A stretch of 64,000 nt of DNA from Pseudomonas mendocina (GCF_003008615.1 NZ_CP027657.1:2232001-2296000); one strand, 5' to 3'. Counted from the stretch's first letter, positions 48,225 through 58,510 are shown. A program made the numbers and translations. Notes: generated by a model not told the origin, from the letters alone.

Positions 48225-49079
48225 ATGGGCAAGATCGTTGGCGGTTTCTGGGTGCCACACGACCCGGTGATGTTCGTCGCCCCTGAAGCGCCGCCGCAGG
48301 CGCAGCGTGACATCGTCTGGGACGCCTATCGCCAGTGCGGCGAGCGCCTGGCCGAGCTGGACGCTACTTCGGTGATCATCGTTGGTTGCGACCACTACAT
48401 CCTGTTCGGCACCCATTGTCTGCCGCGTTACCTGATCGGTACCGGCGATGTCGATGGGCCGATCGATCGTCTGCCGGGTCTGCCACGCCGGGTGGTGAAG
48501 AATCACGAACAACTGGCCAATCACATCGTCGAGCAGGGCGAGCAGCAGGACGTCGACTGGACGGTGGCGCGCAGCTTCACCATGGATCACTCCTTCGCCA
48601 TTCCGCACCAGTTGATCGTGCAGGTCGCCGAGCAGCGTCTGGGCCGTGAACTGCCGAGCATCCCGGTGTACCTGGCCTGTGGCGTCGACCCCTATATCAG
48701 CTTCCGCCGCGCCGCCGACCTCGGCCGGCAGATCCGCGCCGCCGTCGAGAGCTTCGACGCCGACGAGCGTGTGGTGGTGATCGGCAGTGGCGGCATCAGT
48801 CACCGCGTCGGTACTCATGACATGGGCCGGGTCAGCGAGGACTTCGACCGTGAAGTGCTGGCTCTTGGCGTGCGTGGCGATCTGGACGCGCTGTGCGCCT
48901 ACCGCGACGAGGACATCCTCGAACGCGGCGGCAACGGCGCCATGGAAATTCGCAACTTCGCCCTGGCCCTGGCGGCTGTGCCCAACGCCCGTGGCGAAGT
49001 CATCGCCTACGAGCCGGTACCGGCCTGGGTGACAGGCCTGGGCTTCCTGCAACTGCATCCCCAGGAGGTGGCCCGATGA
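48225..49079 (+). CDS. LigB-type catalytic subunit of class III extradiol ring-cleavage dioxygenase
   Basis: The 284-residue Fe(II) enzyme has the LigB-superfamily residues: His12 in FWVPHDP, Asp56-His57 in VGCDHY, and the DHSFAIPHQ block (His122, His128), then GSGGISHRVGTHDMG. It cleaves a catechol next to the hydroxyls. With the LigA-like subunit it forms a two-subunit enzyme like LigAB or CarB. The stop overlaps the next start (ATGA). Confidence 0.92.
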   Translation: MGKIVGGFWVPHDPVMFVAPEAPPQAQRDIVWDAYRQCGERLAELDATSVIIVGCDHYILFGTHCLPRYLIGTGDVDGPIDRLPGLPRRVVKNHEQLANHIVEQGEQQDVDWTVARSFTMDHSFAIPHQLIVQVAEQRLGRELPSIPVYLACGVDPYISFRRAADLGRQIRAAVESFDADERVVVIGSGGISHRVGTHDMGRVSEDFDREVLALGVRGDLDALCAYRDEDILERGGNGAMEIRNFALALAAVPNARGEVIAYEPVPAWVTGLGFLQLHPQEVAR

Positions 49080-49429
49080 GCCAGGTATTCCTTTGCAACC
49101 GTGACGAGCTCGCACCGGGCACCTTGAAGAAGGTTGCCGGTGGCGCTGCCGGTGATATCTGCGTGTACAACCTCGACGGCAAGTACTACGCCACCGCCGA
49201 CATGTGCACACATGCCACCGCCTCGCTGGCTGAAGGCGACATGGAAGGTGACCTGATCACCTGCCCGGTGCACTGGGGGCAGTTTCACATTCCCAGCGGC
49301 CAGGCGGTGACCTTCCCGTGTGAAAAGCATCTGCGCACCTACCGGATCATCACCACCGACAAGGAGGTATTCGCCGATACCTCGGCCGAGTCGGAAGAGG
49401 CCGAGCTGGCCGCCGCCAGCCCGATCTGA
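49076..49429 (+). CDS. Rieske-type ferredoxin component of the ring-hydroxylating dioxygenase
   Basis: The 117-residue protein has the Rieske 2Fe-2S ligands Cys44-x-His46 (MCTHA) and Cys63-x-x-His66 (CPVHW). It passes electrons from the reductase at 58511-59512 to the terminal oxygenase. The ATG overlaps the stop of the dioxygenase gene. The acidic C-terminal tail (ESEEAELAAASPI) is a little longer than usual. Confidence 0.94.
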   Translation: MSQVFLCNRDELAPGTLKKVAGGAAGDICVYNLDGKYYATADMCTHATASLAEGDMEGDLITCPVHWGQFHIPSGQAVTFPCEKHLRTYRIITTDKEVFADTSAESEEAELAAASPI

Positions 49430-49467
49430 ACGAACCACTCCAACAAGAACAAGACCGTGTGAGCGCC

Positions 49468-50811
49468 ATGAACGAGATCATCAAACTCAGGCCGATCGAA
49501 ACCAGCGAGCCGCTGAAGAACCTCGACCGTATCTGCGACATGGAGTCGGGCCGGATGTCCGGCAAGATCTTCTGGGACAAGGACATCTACGAGCAGGAGC
49601 TGGAGAAAGTCTTCGCCCGCTGCTGGCTGTTCGTCGCCCATGAGTCGCAACTGCCCAAGGCCGGTGACTACCTAACCACCACCATGGGTGAGGACGAGGT
49701 GCTGGTGGTGCGGCAGAAGGATGCCTCGATCCGCGTCATGCTCAATGCCTGCCCGCACCGTGGCAACAAGGTGTGTTTCGCCGAGGCGGGCAATGCACGC
49801 GGTTTCATCTGTAACTACCACGGCTGGTCGTTCGGCGCCGATGGCGGCCGCCTGATGGGCATGCACGAATCCAAGTGCTACGAGGAAAGCGGTTTCGACA
49901 AGTCCCAGCACGGCCTGCGCCAGGCTCGTGTGGCCAGCTACAAGGGCCTGGTGTTCGCCACCTTCGCCGACGATGCGCCGACGCTGGAGGAATACCTCGG
50001 GCCGATGACCTGGTACCTGGACGTGATGCTCGACATGGACGAGGGCGGCAGCGAGTTCTTCGGCGGCTGCATCCGCTCGACCATCGAGTGCAACTGGAAG
50101 ATCGCCGCCGAGAACTTCGTTGGCGACATCCTCCACGGCGGCTGGACGCACGACTCGGCAGCCAAGGCCATGCTCGGCGGGCCGGTGACCAATGTCGGCG
50201 AACTGCCGGAATCTTATTCGGTGAACTGGAACGGCCACGGCTACGAGTTCGCCACCGATGTGGTGGGCAACGCCGCGACCCTGGGCGAGCGGGAAATCAA
50301 CAAGTACCTGCACACCCTGCGGCCGAAGGTGGCCGAGCGTTTGGGCGAGTTCCGCTCCAAGCTGATCGGGGCTATTTCCTCGTTCACCGTGTTTCCCAAC
50401 TTCTCCTTCCTGCCGGGGCAGAACACCGTGCGTGTGTGGCAGCCGCGCGGGCCGGACAAGATCGACCTGTATACCTGGGTGATCGTCAACAAGAACGCCC
50501 CACAGGAGATCAAGGACAAGTGGCGCCGTGGCGCGATGATGACCTTCTCGCCCACCGGCGTGTTCGAGATGGACGACGGCGAGAACTGGGAATACTGCAC
50601 CAAGACCAGCCGCGGCATGGTCACCCGTTACCAGGATTTGTATGTCGGCCTGGGCATGCACACGCGCATCGACGACAGCGAGTTGCCCGGCAACGTGTTC
50701 CGCGGCCAGCTCAACGAATGTAACGCCCGCGCCTTCTATCAGCGCTGGAAGGATCTGCTGCAGTCGCCGACCTGGGCGGATGTGCCGGATCGCAACGGCA
50801 AGATGCGCTGA
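49468..50811 (+). CDS. Aromatic-ring-hydroxylating dioxygenase, alpha (large) subunit
   Basis: The 447-residue terminal oxygenase has the Rieske centre (Cys95-His97 in CPHRG, Cys115-His118 in CNYHGW) and the mononuclear iron site ENFVGDILHGGWTH, with the third ligand Asp probable in FEMDDGENWE. It adds both atoms of O2 to an aromatic ring to give a cis-dihydrodiol. A GTG at 49459 would add three residues; the ATG at 49468 is preferred. Sequence flavour is biphenyl/naphthalene-type, but substrate-determining residues cannot be read reliably. Confidence 0.95.
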   Translation: MNEIIKLRPIETSEPLKNLDRICDMESGRMSGKIFWDKDIYEQELEKVFARCWLFVAHESQLPKAGDYLTTTMGEDEVLVVRQKDASIRVMLNACPHRGNKVCFAEAGNARGFICNYHGWSFGADGGRLMGMHESKCYEESGFDKSQHGLRQARVASYKGLVFATFADDAPTLEEYLGPMTWYLDVMLDMDEGGSEFFGGCIRSTIECNWKIAAENFVGDILHGGWTHDSAAKAMLGGPVTNVGELPESYSVNWNGHGYEFATDVVGNAATLGEREINKYLHTLRPKVAERLGEFRSKLIGAISSFTVFPNFSFLPGQNTVRVWQPRGPDKIDLYTWVIVNKNAPQEIKDKWRRGAMMTFSPTGVFEMDDGENWEYCTKTSRGMVTRYQDLYVGLGMHTRIDDSELPGNVFRGQLNECNARAFYQRWKDLLQSPTWADVPDRNGKMR

Positions 50812-50821
50812 GGAGAACGCC

Positions 50822-51352
50822 ATGACCGATATCGATCGTGAACTGCCGGTGCCTTTCGAACAGGCCCGTGAAGTCGAGGCGTTCCTCCTGCGTGAAGCAC
50901 GCCTGCTCGATGATGAGCGCTGGGATGACTGGCTGGCGGGTCTGTCAGAGGCCATCCACTACTGGATGCCGGGCATCGAGAATCGTCGCCGCGAGGATCG
51001 CTCCGGGCCCTACAAGCTCGAGCACATGGCCTTTTTCGACGACGGCCTGCGCGAGCTGCAGCGCCGTGTGGCGCGCTTCAAGCAGCCGTCGGCCTGGGCC
51101 GAGAACCCGCCGACGCGCAACGTACATCTGGTTACCAATATCGAGGTCTTCGCCGGGGCCGAGGTGGACGAATATGTCGTCCACTCCTGCTTCATCAACG
51201 TGCGCAGCCGTGGCCTGGACGAGCAGCACCAGATCACCGGGCGGCGCGAGGACGTCATTCGCCGTGAAGCCGACGGGCTGAAGCTGCTCAAGCGCAAGAT
51301 CCTCATCCCCAATGCGATGTTGCTGTGCAAGAACATCAACACCTTTCTCTGA
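50822..51352 (+). CDS. Aromatic-ring-hydroxylating dioxygenase, beta (small) subunit
   Basis: The 176-residue protein has the scytalone-dehydratase-like beta-subunit fold: VEAFLLREARLLDDERWDDWLAGLSEAIHYWMPGIENR, the VHLVTNIEVFAGAEVDEYVVHSCFINVRSR strands and the end REDVIRREADGLKLLKRKILIPNAMLLCKNINTFL. It assembles with the alpha subunit as alpha3beta3. The ATG at 50822 follows GAGGAGAACGCC, 10 bases after the alpha gene. Confidence 0.95.
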   Translation: MTDIDRELPVPFEQAREVEAFLLREARLLDDERWDDWLAGLSEAIHYWMPGIENRRREDRSGPYKLEHMAFFDDGLRELQRRVARFKQPSAWAENPPTRNVHLVTNIEVFAGAEVDEYVVHSCFINVRSRGLDEQHQITGRREDVIRREADGLKLLKRKILIPNAMLLCKNINTFL

Positions 51353-51363
51353 AGGAGCGCGTC

Positions 51364-52161
51364 ATGGGTTGGCTAGAAGGGCAGGTGGCCCTGATTACCG
51401 GCGGTACCGGTGGCATCGGCAGCGCCATCGTGCGCCGCTACGTGCAGGAAGGGGCGCGCGTCGGCGTGATGGCGCGCAACCGTGAGCAGCTCGATGCGCT
51501 GCAGGCTGAGCTGGGCGATGCCGTGGTGGTGATCCAGGGCGACGTCTCCAGTCTGGCCGACAACCAGCGCGCGGTGGCGCAGACGCTGGAGGCTTTCGGC
51601 AGGCTGGATACCTTCGTCGGCAACGCGGCGGTATTCGATTACTTCACCCGTCTCGACCGCATCGCCCCGGAGGAGCTGGAGCAATCCTTCCAGCGCCTGT
51701 TCGCGATCAACGTGCAGGGTTATCTGCTCGGTGCGCGTTGCGCCACCGACGCCCTGCGCGAAACGCGCGGCAGCATGATCTTCACCCTGTCCAACAGCGC
51801 CTTCTACGCCGGTGGCGGCGGCATTCTCTACGTCACTGCCAAACACGCGCTGGTCGGCATGATTCGCCAACTGGCCTACGAGCTGGCGCCGGAGATCCGT
51901 GTCAACGGCGTCGCGCCGGGCGCCACCAATACGCCGATGAAGAGCCTCGAAGGACTCAACAAGCGCAGTCAGCCACTCAATGCCATTCCCGGCTTCGAGG
52001 AGGCCGCCGCGCGTGCGGTGCCCCTGCAGCGTATCGCCGAACCGGAGGATCACACTGGCCATTATGTGCTGCTGGCTTCGCGCAAGGATTCGGCGTTGAC
52101 CACCGCACACATCATTCACAGTGATGGTGGCTGGGAAATCCGCAGCGCGGGTGGCCGCTAG
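51364..52161 (+). CDS. cis-dihydrodiol dehydrogenase-like SDR
   Basis: The 265-residue NAD-dependent SDR has the cofactor loop TGGTGGIG (residues 12-19) and the catalytic YVTAK (near residues 154-158) with an upstream serine (LSNSAFYAGGGG). The LEAFGRLDTFVGNAAVFDYFT block and LKSLEGLNKRSQPLNAIPG match BphB/NahB/TodD-type enzymes, which oxidise the cis-dihydrodiol to a catechol. It lies 11 bases after the beta subunit. Confidence 0.92.
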   Translation: MGWLEGQVALITGGTGGIGSAIVRRYVQEGARVGVMARNREQLDALQAELGDAVVVIQGDVSSLADNQRAVAQTLEAFGRLDTFVGNAAVFDYFTRLDRIAPEELEQSFQRLFAINVQGYLLGARCATDALRETRGSMIFTLSNSAFYAGGGGILYVTAKHALVGMIRQLAYELAPEIRVNGVAPGATNTPMKSLEGLNKRSQPLNAIPGFEEAAARAVPLQRIAEPEDHTGHYVLLASRKDSALTTAHIIHSDGGWEIRSAGGR

Positions 52162-52178
52162 GCAGGGCAAGGCCTTAT

Positions 52179-52290
52179 GTAGGAGCGGATTTATCCGCGA
52201 TTGACCGTGGATGATTCGGCTTGCGTAGGAGCGGCTTCAGCCGCGAAAGGGCTTCGCGGCTGAAGCGGTACGCTGCCCGGCCGCTCCTGC
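52179..52290. repeat. REP element cluster inside the catabolic operon
   Basis: Three REP-type elements (GTAGGAGCGG...CCGCGA) lie in the 190-base gap after the SDR gene: two in forward orientation at 52179-52200 and 52225-52246, and one inverted and imperfect at 52254-52290. The second and third pair head to head (GCGGCTTCAGCCGCGAA / TTCGCGGCTGAAGC). They split the operon into two parts and may lower expression of the distal genes. No promoter consensus is obvious before 52352. Confidence 0.9.
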
Positions 52291-52351
52291 AGACGTGCAA
52301 AACCTGACAACGCGTTACCGATAACAACAAACATAAGATGAGTCATTGCCG

Positions 52352-53332
52352 ATGAGTGCGCATACCCCCTCCCAGCACAAGGTGCTGGAGCTGTTCGCTT
52401 CGCTTCCCGTTCCGGTGCTGGCGGCGCCGATGTTCCTGGTTTCCGGGCCGCAGTTGCTCAATGCCTGCTGCCGCGCCGGCATCATCGGCAGCATGCCGGC
52501 GCCCAACGCCCGCACGGTGGAAATCCTCGAGCAGTGGCTGGAGCAGATCACCGCTGAACGCGAGCAGGCCCAGGCCGCTGGTGAAACCCTGGCGCCGTGG
52601 ATGCTCAACATGATCGTGCACAGCACCTATGACCGTTTCGCCGCCGAGCTGGAGCTGGTGAAACGCTTCCAGCCACCGATCGTCTCCACCGCTCTGGGTA
52701 GCCCCAAGCGCGTGCTCGAAGACGTGCACGCCTACGGCGGTGTGGTGATGGCTGACGTGATCACCCCGGCCATGGCGCGCAAGGCTGCCGATGCCGGTGT
52801 CGATGCGCTGATCCTGGTGTGTAACGGCGCCGGCGGGCACACCGGTACCAACAACCCGTTCGCCTTCGTCGATGAAGTTCGGCGCTTCTGGGATGGCCCG
52901 CTGGGCGTTGCCGGGGCCATCTCCAATGGCCGCGACGTGCATGCCGCACAGGTGCTGGGCTATGACTTCGCCGTGGTGGGCACCCGCCTGATCGCCACCC
53001 ACGAAAGCCTGGTCGATGACGACTACCGGCAGATGCTGGTCGATTGCCACATGGATGACGTGGTGCTGAGCAAAGCCGTCAGCGGTGTGCTGGCCAACTG
53101 GATGCGCCCCTCGATGGAGAAGGCTGGCATCGATGCCAACGCCGAAGGCAAGGCCAGCGTCGACTTCTCCGGCAACATCGCCAGCGCCAACAAGGCCTGG
53201 AAGCACGTCTGGTCGGCTGGCCAGGGCGTGGGCCAGATCACTCGCCCGTGCAGCGTCGCCGAACTCGTCAGTGAGCTGGTCGATGGTTATCGCGCCAGCC
53301 TCGACCGTCCGCAGGGCCATAACCGTCGTTAA
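52352..53332 (+). CDS. Nitronate monooxygenase (2-nitropropane dioxygenase)-like FMN protein
   Basis: The 326-residue protein has the TIM-barrel NMO/NPD fold marks: VLAAPMFLVSGPQLLNACCRAGIIGSMPAPNAR, the phosphate-binding CNGAGGHTGTNNPFAFVDEVR and GVAGAISNGRDVHAAQVLGYDFAVVGTRLIATHES. Many members are not true nitronate oxidases but FMN enzymes on CoA esters or enones. Its place in an aromatic operon that also has a CoA ligase suggests a pathway role. Start 52352 (ATG) is preferred over a TTG at 52346. Confidence 0.88.
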   Translation: MSAHTPSQHKVLELFASLPVPVLAAPMFLVSGPQLLNACCRAGIIGSMPAPNARTVEILEQWLEQITAEREQAQAAGETLAPWMLNMIVHSTYDRFAAELELVKRFQPPIVSTALGSPKRVLEDVHAYGGVVMADVITPAMARKAADAGVDALILVCNGAGGHTGTNNPFAFVDEVRRFWDGPLGVAGAISNGRDVHAAQVLGYDFAVVGTRLIATHESLVDDDYRQMLVDCHMDDVVLSKAVSGVLANWMRPSMEKAGIDANAEGKASVDFSGNIASANKAWKHVWSAGQGVGQITRPCSVAELVSELVDGYRASLDRPQGHNRR

Positions 53333-53349
53333 ACAGGAGTGCACCGATC

Positions 53350-54132
53350 ATGAGCCAACCCCATCTGCAATCCGCCGCCGCCGCACTGGCCCAGGCACGT
53401 CAGAGCCGACAACCCTGCGGGCGCGTGTCCGAGCGCTTCGATATCGCCAGCCTGCAGGACGCCTATGCCGTGCAGGCCATCAACACCCGCGCGGCGCTGG
53501 ATGCCGGGCGCCGCCTCAGCGGCTGCAAGATCGGCCTCACCTCGCTGGCCGTGCAACAGCAACTGGGAGTCGACCAGCCGGACTTCGGCATGCTGTTCGC
53601 CGACATGGAATACCGCCACGGCCAGGATGTGCCGACGGCGCGGCTGATCCAGCCGAAGGCTGAGGGCGAGATCGCCTTCGTTCTCGGTCGCGATCTGCCG
53701 TATGCCGACACCACCCTAGGCGAACTGATCAGCGCCGTCGACTACCTGCTGCCGGCGCTGGAGATCGTCGACTCGGCCATCGAGGACTGGAAGATCACCC
53801 TGGTCGACACCGTCGCCGACAACGCCTCCTCGGGCCTCTACGTGCTCGGCGATCAGCCGGTGAAGCTGGACGGCCTCGATCTGACCCTCGAAGGCATGCT
53901 GCTGGAGAAGAACGGCGTGCAGGCTTCGGTCGGTCTCGGCGCAGCCTGCCTGGGCAACCCGCTGAATGCCTGCCTGTGGCTGGCGCGCACCATGGCCGAG
54001 CTGGGCCAGCCGCTGCGTGCCGGCGACGTGCTGCTGTCCGGCGCGCTGGGGCCGATGACGCCGGTGATCGCTGGCGACAGCCTGCGCCTGCGTTTGACCC
54101 GATTGGGCGAGGTGAGCTGCCGCTTTATCTGA
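53350..54132 (+). CDS. mhpD: 2-oxopent-4-enoate (2-hydroxypenta-2,4-dienoate) hydratase
   Basis: The 260-residue enzyme adds water to 2-hydroxypenta-2,4-dienoate to give 4-hydroxy-2-oxopentanoate. Family marks: RLSGCKIGLTSLAVQQQLGVDQPDFGMLF, the metal-binding PKAEGEIAFVLGRDL, and PALEIVDSAIEDWKITLVDTVADNASSG. It supplies the substrate of the aldolase encoded at 57030. Confidence 0.93.
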   Translation: MSQPHLQSAAAALAQARQSRQPCGRVSERFDIASLQDAYAVQAINTRAALDAGRRLSGCKIGLTSLAVQQQLGVDQPDFGMLFADMEYRHGQDVPTARLIQPKAEGEIAFVLGRDLPYADTTLGELISAVDYLLPALEIVDSAIEDWKITLVDTVADNASSGLYVLGDQPVKLDGLDLTLEGMLLEKNGVQASVGLGAACLGNPLNACLWLARTMAELGQPLRAGDVLLSGALGPMTPVIAGDSLRLRLTRLGEVSCRFI

Positions 54133-54235
54133 CCAGTCGTTGCGTGCAGGGCTGCCGAGACGGCCCAAACAGATCAGTGCTTTACAAAAACAACCGTATG
54201 AGCGGCGCCCGCGCCGACTCACGAGGCACCTGGAT

Positions 54236-56095
54236 ATGACCGATTTCCCGACCCTCTCGGCGCGGCTGGCCCCTGCCGAGGTGATTTTCGAACCCCGTGA
54301 CAATGGCGAATTCGTCCTGCGTTCACCGCAACCCCTGCAACCCTACGAGCGCTGCATCGGCGAATGGCTGGAGCGCTGGGCGCGCGAGCGCCCGGATCAG
54401 GTCTATCTGGCCGAGCGGCACAACGGCGGCTGGCATCGCATGACCTACCGCGAGGTGCGCCAGCGTGTCGGCAGCCTGGCCCAGGGCCTGCTCGATCTGG
54501 ACATTTCCGCTGGTCGTCCTCTGCTCAACCTGTCCGATATCGATGTCGACCAGGCGCTGCTGAGCCTGGCCGCGATGCACGTCGGCATTCCCGTGGCGAC
54601 CACCTCGGTGGCCTATTCACGCAGCACGGGTGATGGTTGCAGCAAGCTCAAGGCGATCATCGAGGTGCTCAACCCGGCGGTGATCTTCGTCAGCGATGGC
54701 GATGCCTATTACCGTGCGCTGCAACTGGTCAAACCCGACTGCCTGGTGGTGGCCGCGCGCAACGCCCAGGAATACCCCGGCGCCTGGTCGCTGGCGCAGC
54801 TGTACAAGACCGAGACGCCAGCGGTGATGGAGGCCTTCGCCCGAATCACCGGCGACACCCCGGCGCGCTACCTCATGACCTCCGGCTCGACTGGTACGCC
54901 CAAGGCGGTGATCAACAGCCACGGCATGCTCTGCGCCAACCAGCAGGCCATCGCCCAGTGCTGGCCGTTCCTCGAGCAGGTGCCGGTGGTGGTGCTGGAC
55001 TGGCTGCCGTGGAGCCACGTGTTCGGCGCCAACCACAACTTCAATCTGGTGCTGCGCAACGGCGGCAGCCTGTACATCGACGATGGCCGTCCGGTGCCGG
55101 GGCTGATCGAGCGCAGCATCGAGAACATCAAGCTGGTCAAGCCGACCCTGTACTTCAACGTGCCGCGTGGCTATGACGCGTTGTTGCCCTATCTGGAGCG
55201 TGACGAGGCGTTGGCCCAGGCCCTGTTCGGCCGCCTGGAGCTGCTGTTCTACGCGGCGGCCTCGTTGCCTGTCAGCACCTGGGATCGGCTGGTCGCCTGC
55301 GGCCAAAGGGTGCGCAGCGAGCCGCTGTTCTTCGCCAGCGAATGGGGCGCCACCGAGACCTCGCCGGTGCTGACCAGCGTGCATTATCCGATCGACCGCC
55401 CCGGCACCATCGGTCTGCCGGTGCCGGGTACGGAGATCAAGTTCGTGCCTTCTGGCGACAAGCACGAGATGCGCGTGCGTGGCCCGTCGGTGTTTCGTGA
55501 ATACCTGGGCGCGCCGGAGAAAACCGCCGAGGCCTTTGATGCCGAAGGCTTCTACTGCATCGGCGACGCCGGGCGCCTGGTCGATCCCGAACGGCCCGAG
55601 CTGGGTATCCAGTTCGATGGCCGGGTCACCGAGGACTTCAAACTCAGCAGCGGCACCTGGGTGTCGGTCGGCACCCTGCGACCCAAGCTGGTCAGCGCCC
55701 TGGCGCCCTATGCCACGGACTGCGTGATCTGCGGCCATGACCAGGAAATGATCGGCGCTCTGATCTATCCCGGCCCGGCCCTGCGTGAGCTGGCCGGTGA
55801 GGCTGGCGCGACGCTCAGCGTCGACGAACTGGCGCTGCTGCCGGAAGTGCGCCTGGCCCTGTGCGCCGGCCTGCAGGCACTGGCCAAGGAGTGCCCGGCT
55901 TCATCGCAGCACGCCTTCCGCGCGCTGATCCTCGATACGCCACCGAGCCTGGAAGCCGGCGAGATCACCGACAAGGGCTACATCAACCAGCGCACGGCCC
56001 TGAGCCTGCGTGCCGAGCAGGTCAAGCGGCTGTACGCCGACTCTCTCGACCCTGCCGTGATTCTGTTGGCGGAAGCCTATGGAGAACCTGCATGA
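54236..56095 (+). CDS. Feruloyl-CoA synthetase-like AMP-forming acyl-CoA ligase
   Basis: The 619-residue ANL-superfamily enzyme has the phosphate-binding [12 protein letters not shown] (about residues 212-223), the ATP motif [12 protein letters not shown] and [24 protein letters not shown], the hallmark of feruloyl-CoA synthetases. It should activate an aromatic or arylalkanoic acid. The 103-base gap upstream is long for this operon; the ATG at 54236 has only a modest ribosome-binding site. It may act on the pathway substrate or on the acid released by the hydrolase. Its stop overlaps the next start (ATGA). Confidence 0.9.
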   Translation: MTDFPTLSARLAPAEVIFEPRDNGEFVLRSPQPLQPYERCIGEWLERWARERPDQVYLAERHNGGWHRMTYREVRQRVGSLAQGLLDLDISAGRPLLNLSDIDVDQALLSLAAMHVGIPVATTSVAYSRSTGDGCSKLKAIIEVLNPAVIFVSDGDAYYRALQLVKPDCLVVAARNAQEYPGAWSLAQLYKTETPAVMEAFARITGDTPARYLMTSGSTGTPKAVINSHGMLCANQQAIAQCWPFLEQVPVVVLDWLPWSHVFGANHNFNLVLRNGGSLYIDDGRPVPGLIERSIENIKLVKPTLYFNVPRGYDALLPYLERDEALAQALFGRLELLFYAAASLPVSTWDRLVACGQRVRSEPLFFASEWGATETSPVLTSVHYPIDRPGTIGLPVPGTEIKFVPSGDKHEMRVRGPSVFREYLGAPEKTAEAFDAEGFYCIGDAGRLVDPERPELGIQFDGRVTEDFKLSSGTWVSVGTLRPKLVSALAPYATDCVICGHDQEMIGALIYPGPALRELAGEAGATLSVDELALLPEVRLALCAGLQALAKECPASSQHAFRALILDTPPSLEAGEITDKGYINQRTALSLRAEQVKRLYADSLDPAVILLAEAYGEPA

Positions 56096-57033
56096 GCAAG
56101 AAACTGAAAGTCGCCATCGTCGGCTCGGGCAACATCGGCACCGACCTGATGATCAAGGTGATGCGCAACGCCAAGCACCTGGAAATGGGCGCGATGGTCG
56201 GTATCGATCCGGCCTCCGATGGCCTGGCCCGTGCCGCGCGCCTGGGCGTGGCCACCACCCATGAAGGCGTCGAAGGCCTGACCCGTCTGCCGGTGTTCGC
56301 CGATATCGACTTCGTCTTCGATGCCACCAGTGCCGGTGCCCACGTGAAGAACGACGCCTTTCTGCGTGGCATCAAGCCGGGTATCCGCCTGATCGACCTG
56401 ACGCCCGCGGCCATCGGCCCGTACTGCGTACCGGTGGTGAATCTCGAGCAGAACCTGGCCCAGCTCAACGTCAACATGGTCACCTGCGGTGGCCAGGCGA
56501 CCATCCCGATGGTCGCGGCAGTCTCGCGCGTGGCCAGGGTGCACTACGCCGAGATCATCGCCTCGATCGCCAGCAAGTCCGCCGGCCCCGGCACCCGCGC
56601 CAATATCGACGAATTCACCGAGACCACCTCCAAGGCCATCGAAGTGATCGGCGGTGCAGCCAAGGGCAAGGCGATCATCATCATGAACCCGGCCGAGCCG
56701 CCTTTGATGATGCGCGACACCGTGTTCGTGCTCAGCGAAGCCGCCGACCAGGCGCAGATTGCCGCCAGCGTCGAGGAAATGGCCGCCGCCGTGCAGGCCT
56801 ACGTGCCGGGTTATCGCCTCAAGCAGCAGGTGCAGTTCGACGTGATCCCCGAGTCGGCGCCGCTGAACATTCCCGGCCATGGTCGCTTCAGCGGCCTGAA
56901 GACCTCGATCTTCCTCGAAGTGGAAGGCGCCGCCCATTACCTGCCGGCCTACGCCGGCAACCTCGACATCATGACCTCCGCCGCGCTGGCCACCGCCGAG
57001 CGCATGGCACAGTCGATGGGAGCCTCGGCATGA
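56092..57033 (+). CDS. mhpF: Acetaldehyde dehydrogenase (acetylating)
   Basis: The 313-residue enzyme (DmpF/MhpF type) turns acetaldehyde, NAD+ and CoA into acetyl-CoA. The Rossmann loop [11 protein letters not shown] is at residues 11-20, and the catalytic Cys132 lies in [12 protein letters not shown]. It forms a channelled complex with the aldolase encoded immediately downstream, with which it overlaps by 4 bases. Confidence 0.97.
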   Translation: MSKKLKVAIVGSGNIGTDLMIKVMRNAKHLEMGAMVGIDPASDGLARAARLGVATTHEGVEGLTRLPVFADIDFVFDATSAGAHVKNDAFLRGIKPGIRLIDLTPAAIGPYCVPVVNLEQNLAQLNVNMVTCGGQATIPMVAAVSRVARVHYAEIIASIASKSAGPGTRANIDEFTETTSKAIEVIGGAAKGKAIIIMNPAEPPLMMRDTVFVLSEAADQAQIAASVEEMAAAVQAYVPGYRLKQQVQFDVIPESAPLNIPGHGRFSGLKTSIFLEVEGAAHYLPAYAGNLDIMTSAALATAERMAQSMGASA

Positions 57034-58049
57034 GCAAGAAACTCTTTATCTCCGACGTGACCCTGCGCGACGGCAGCCACGCGATTCGCCACCAGTACTC
57101 GATCCAGAACGTGCAGGACATCGCCCGCGCGCTGGATCAGGCCAGGGTCGACTCCATCGAAGTCACCCACGGCGACGGCCTGCAGGGCTCCAGCTTCAAC
57201 TACGGCTTCGGTGCGCACAGCGATCTGGAGTGGATCGAAGCCGCTGCCGACGTCATCGAGCACGCGCGCATCGCCGTGCTGCTGCTGCCGGGCATCGGCA
57301 CCGTGCACGACCTCAAGGCCGCCTATGACGCTGGTGCCCGTACCGTGCGTGTGGCCACCCATTGCACCGAGGCGGATGTGTCCAAGCAACACATCGAATA
57401 CGCACGCAGCCTGGGCATGGACACCGTGGGCTTTCTGATGATGAGTCATATGATCCCGGCCGAAGAGCTGGCGCGTCAGGGCAAGTTGATGGAGAGCTAC
57501 GGCGCGCAGTGCATCTACATGGCCGACTCCGGCGGCGCGATGAACATGAACGACATCCGCGACCGCATGCGCGCGTTCAAGGCCACGCTCAACCCCGAGA
57601 CCCAGACCGGTATGCACGCCCACCACAACCTCAGCCTGGGCGTGGCCAACTCCATCGTCGCGGTGGAGGAGGGCTGTGATCGTGTCGACGCCAGCCTGGC
57701 TGGCATGGGCGCCGGTGCCGGTAACGCACCGCTGGAAGTCTTCATCGCCGCCGCCGAGCGCATGGGCTGGAACCACGGCACCGACCTCTACAAGCTGATG
57801 GATGCCGCCGACGATCTGGTGCGGCCGCTGCAGGATCGCCCGGTGCGGGTCGACCGGGAAACCCTCGGCCTGGGCTATGCCGGCGTCTACTCCAGCTTCC
57901 TGCGTCATGCCGAAGTGGCGGCTGCGAAGTACGGCCTGAAGACCCTCGACATCCTCGTCGAACTGGGCAAGCGCCGGATGGTCGGCGGCCAGGAAGACAT
58001 GATCGTCGACGTGGCGCTGGATCTGCTCGCCGCCCGCCGGCAAGCCTGA
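57030..58049 (+). CDS. mhpE: 4-hydroxy-2-oxovalerate aldolase
   Basis: The 339-residue metal-dependent aldolase (DmpG/MhpE type) splits 4-hydroxy-2-oxopentanoate into pyruvate and acetaldehyde. The active-site [15 protein letters not shown] and metal-binding [16 protein letters not shown] are clear. ATGA overlap with the dehydrogenase gene fits the tight enzyme complex. Confidence 0.97.
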   Translation: MSKKLFISDVTLRDGSHAIRHQYSIQNVQDIARALDQARVDSIEVTHGDGLQGSSFNYGFGAHSDLEWIEAAADVIEHARIAVLLLPGIGTVHDLKAAYDAGARTVRVATHCTEADVSKQHIEYARSLGMDTVGFLMMSHMIPAEELARQGKLMESYGAQCIYMADSGGAMNMNDIRDRMRAFKATLNPETQTGMHAHHNLSLGVANSIVAVEEGCDRVDASLAGMGAGAGNAPLEVFIAAAERMGWNHGTDLYKLMDAADDLVRPLQDRPVRVDRETLGLGYAGVYSSFLRHAEVAAAKYGLKTLDILVELGKRRMVGGQEDMIVDVALDLLAARRQA

Positions 58050-58059
58050 GGAGACGGCC

Positions 58060-58500
58060 ATGTCGATCTGGTTCGGGGGCGAGTTCCCCCTTGAATACTG
58101 CAACCGGCGTAACGCCCGCACCCTCAACGGCAACCTCGGCATCGAGTTGCTGGAAGCCGGCGCGGACTACCTCAAGGGCCGCATGCCCGTGGACGAGCGC
58201 ACCGCCAATCCGGCCGGCGTGCTGCATGGCGGCGCCTCCATCGCCTTTGCCGAGACCCTGGCCTCCTGGGCCGGCGCCTTCGTGCTGGACAGCGCCACGC
58301 ACCACTGCGTGGGGCTGGATATCAACGGCAACCACGTGCGTCCGGCCATTGGCGGCAGCGTCGTGTATGGCACGGCCAAGCCCGCCTCGCTGGGGCGCAA
58401 GGTGCAGGTCTGGGAAGTGCGTATCGAGAACGAGCAGGGCGGCCTGGTCTGCCTGTCGCGCGTGACCATGGCGGTGCTGGAAGGCGCCAACCGGTATTGA
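58060..58500 (+). CDS. Hotdog-fold (PaaI-type) thioesterase
   Basis: The 146-residue protein has the hotdog thioesterase signature VLHGGASIAFAETLASWAG and LDINGNHVRPAIGGSVVYGTA. It should hydrolyse an acyl- or aryl-CoA. With the CoA ligase four genes upstream it suggests that a CoA ester is made and later hydrolysed in this pathway, or that dead-end CoA esters are rescued. It lies 10 bases after the aldolase and 10 before the reductase. Confidence 0.92.
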   Translation: MSIWFGGEFPLEYCNRRNARTLNGNLGIELLEAGADYLKGRMPVDERTANPAGVLHGGASIAFAETLASWAGAFVLDSATHHCVGLDINGNHVRPAIGGSVVYGTAKPASLGRKVQVWEVRIENEQGGLVCLSRVTMAVLEGANRY

Positions 58501-58510
58501 GGACAGGCCG

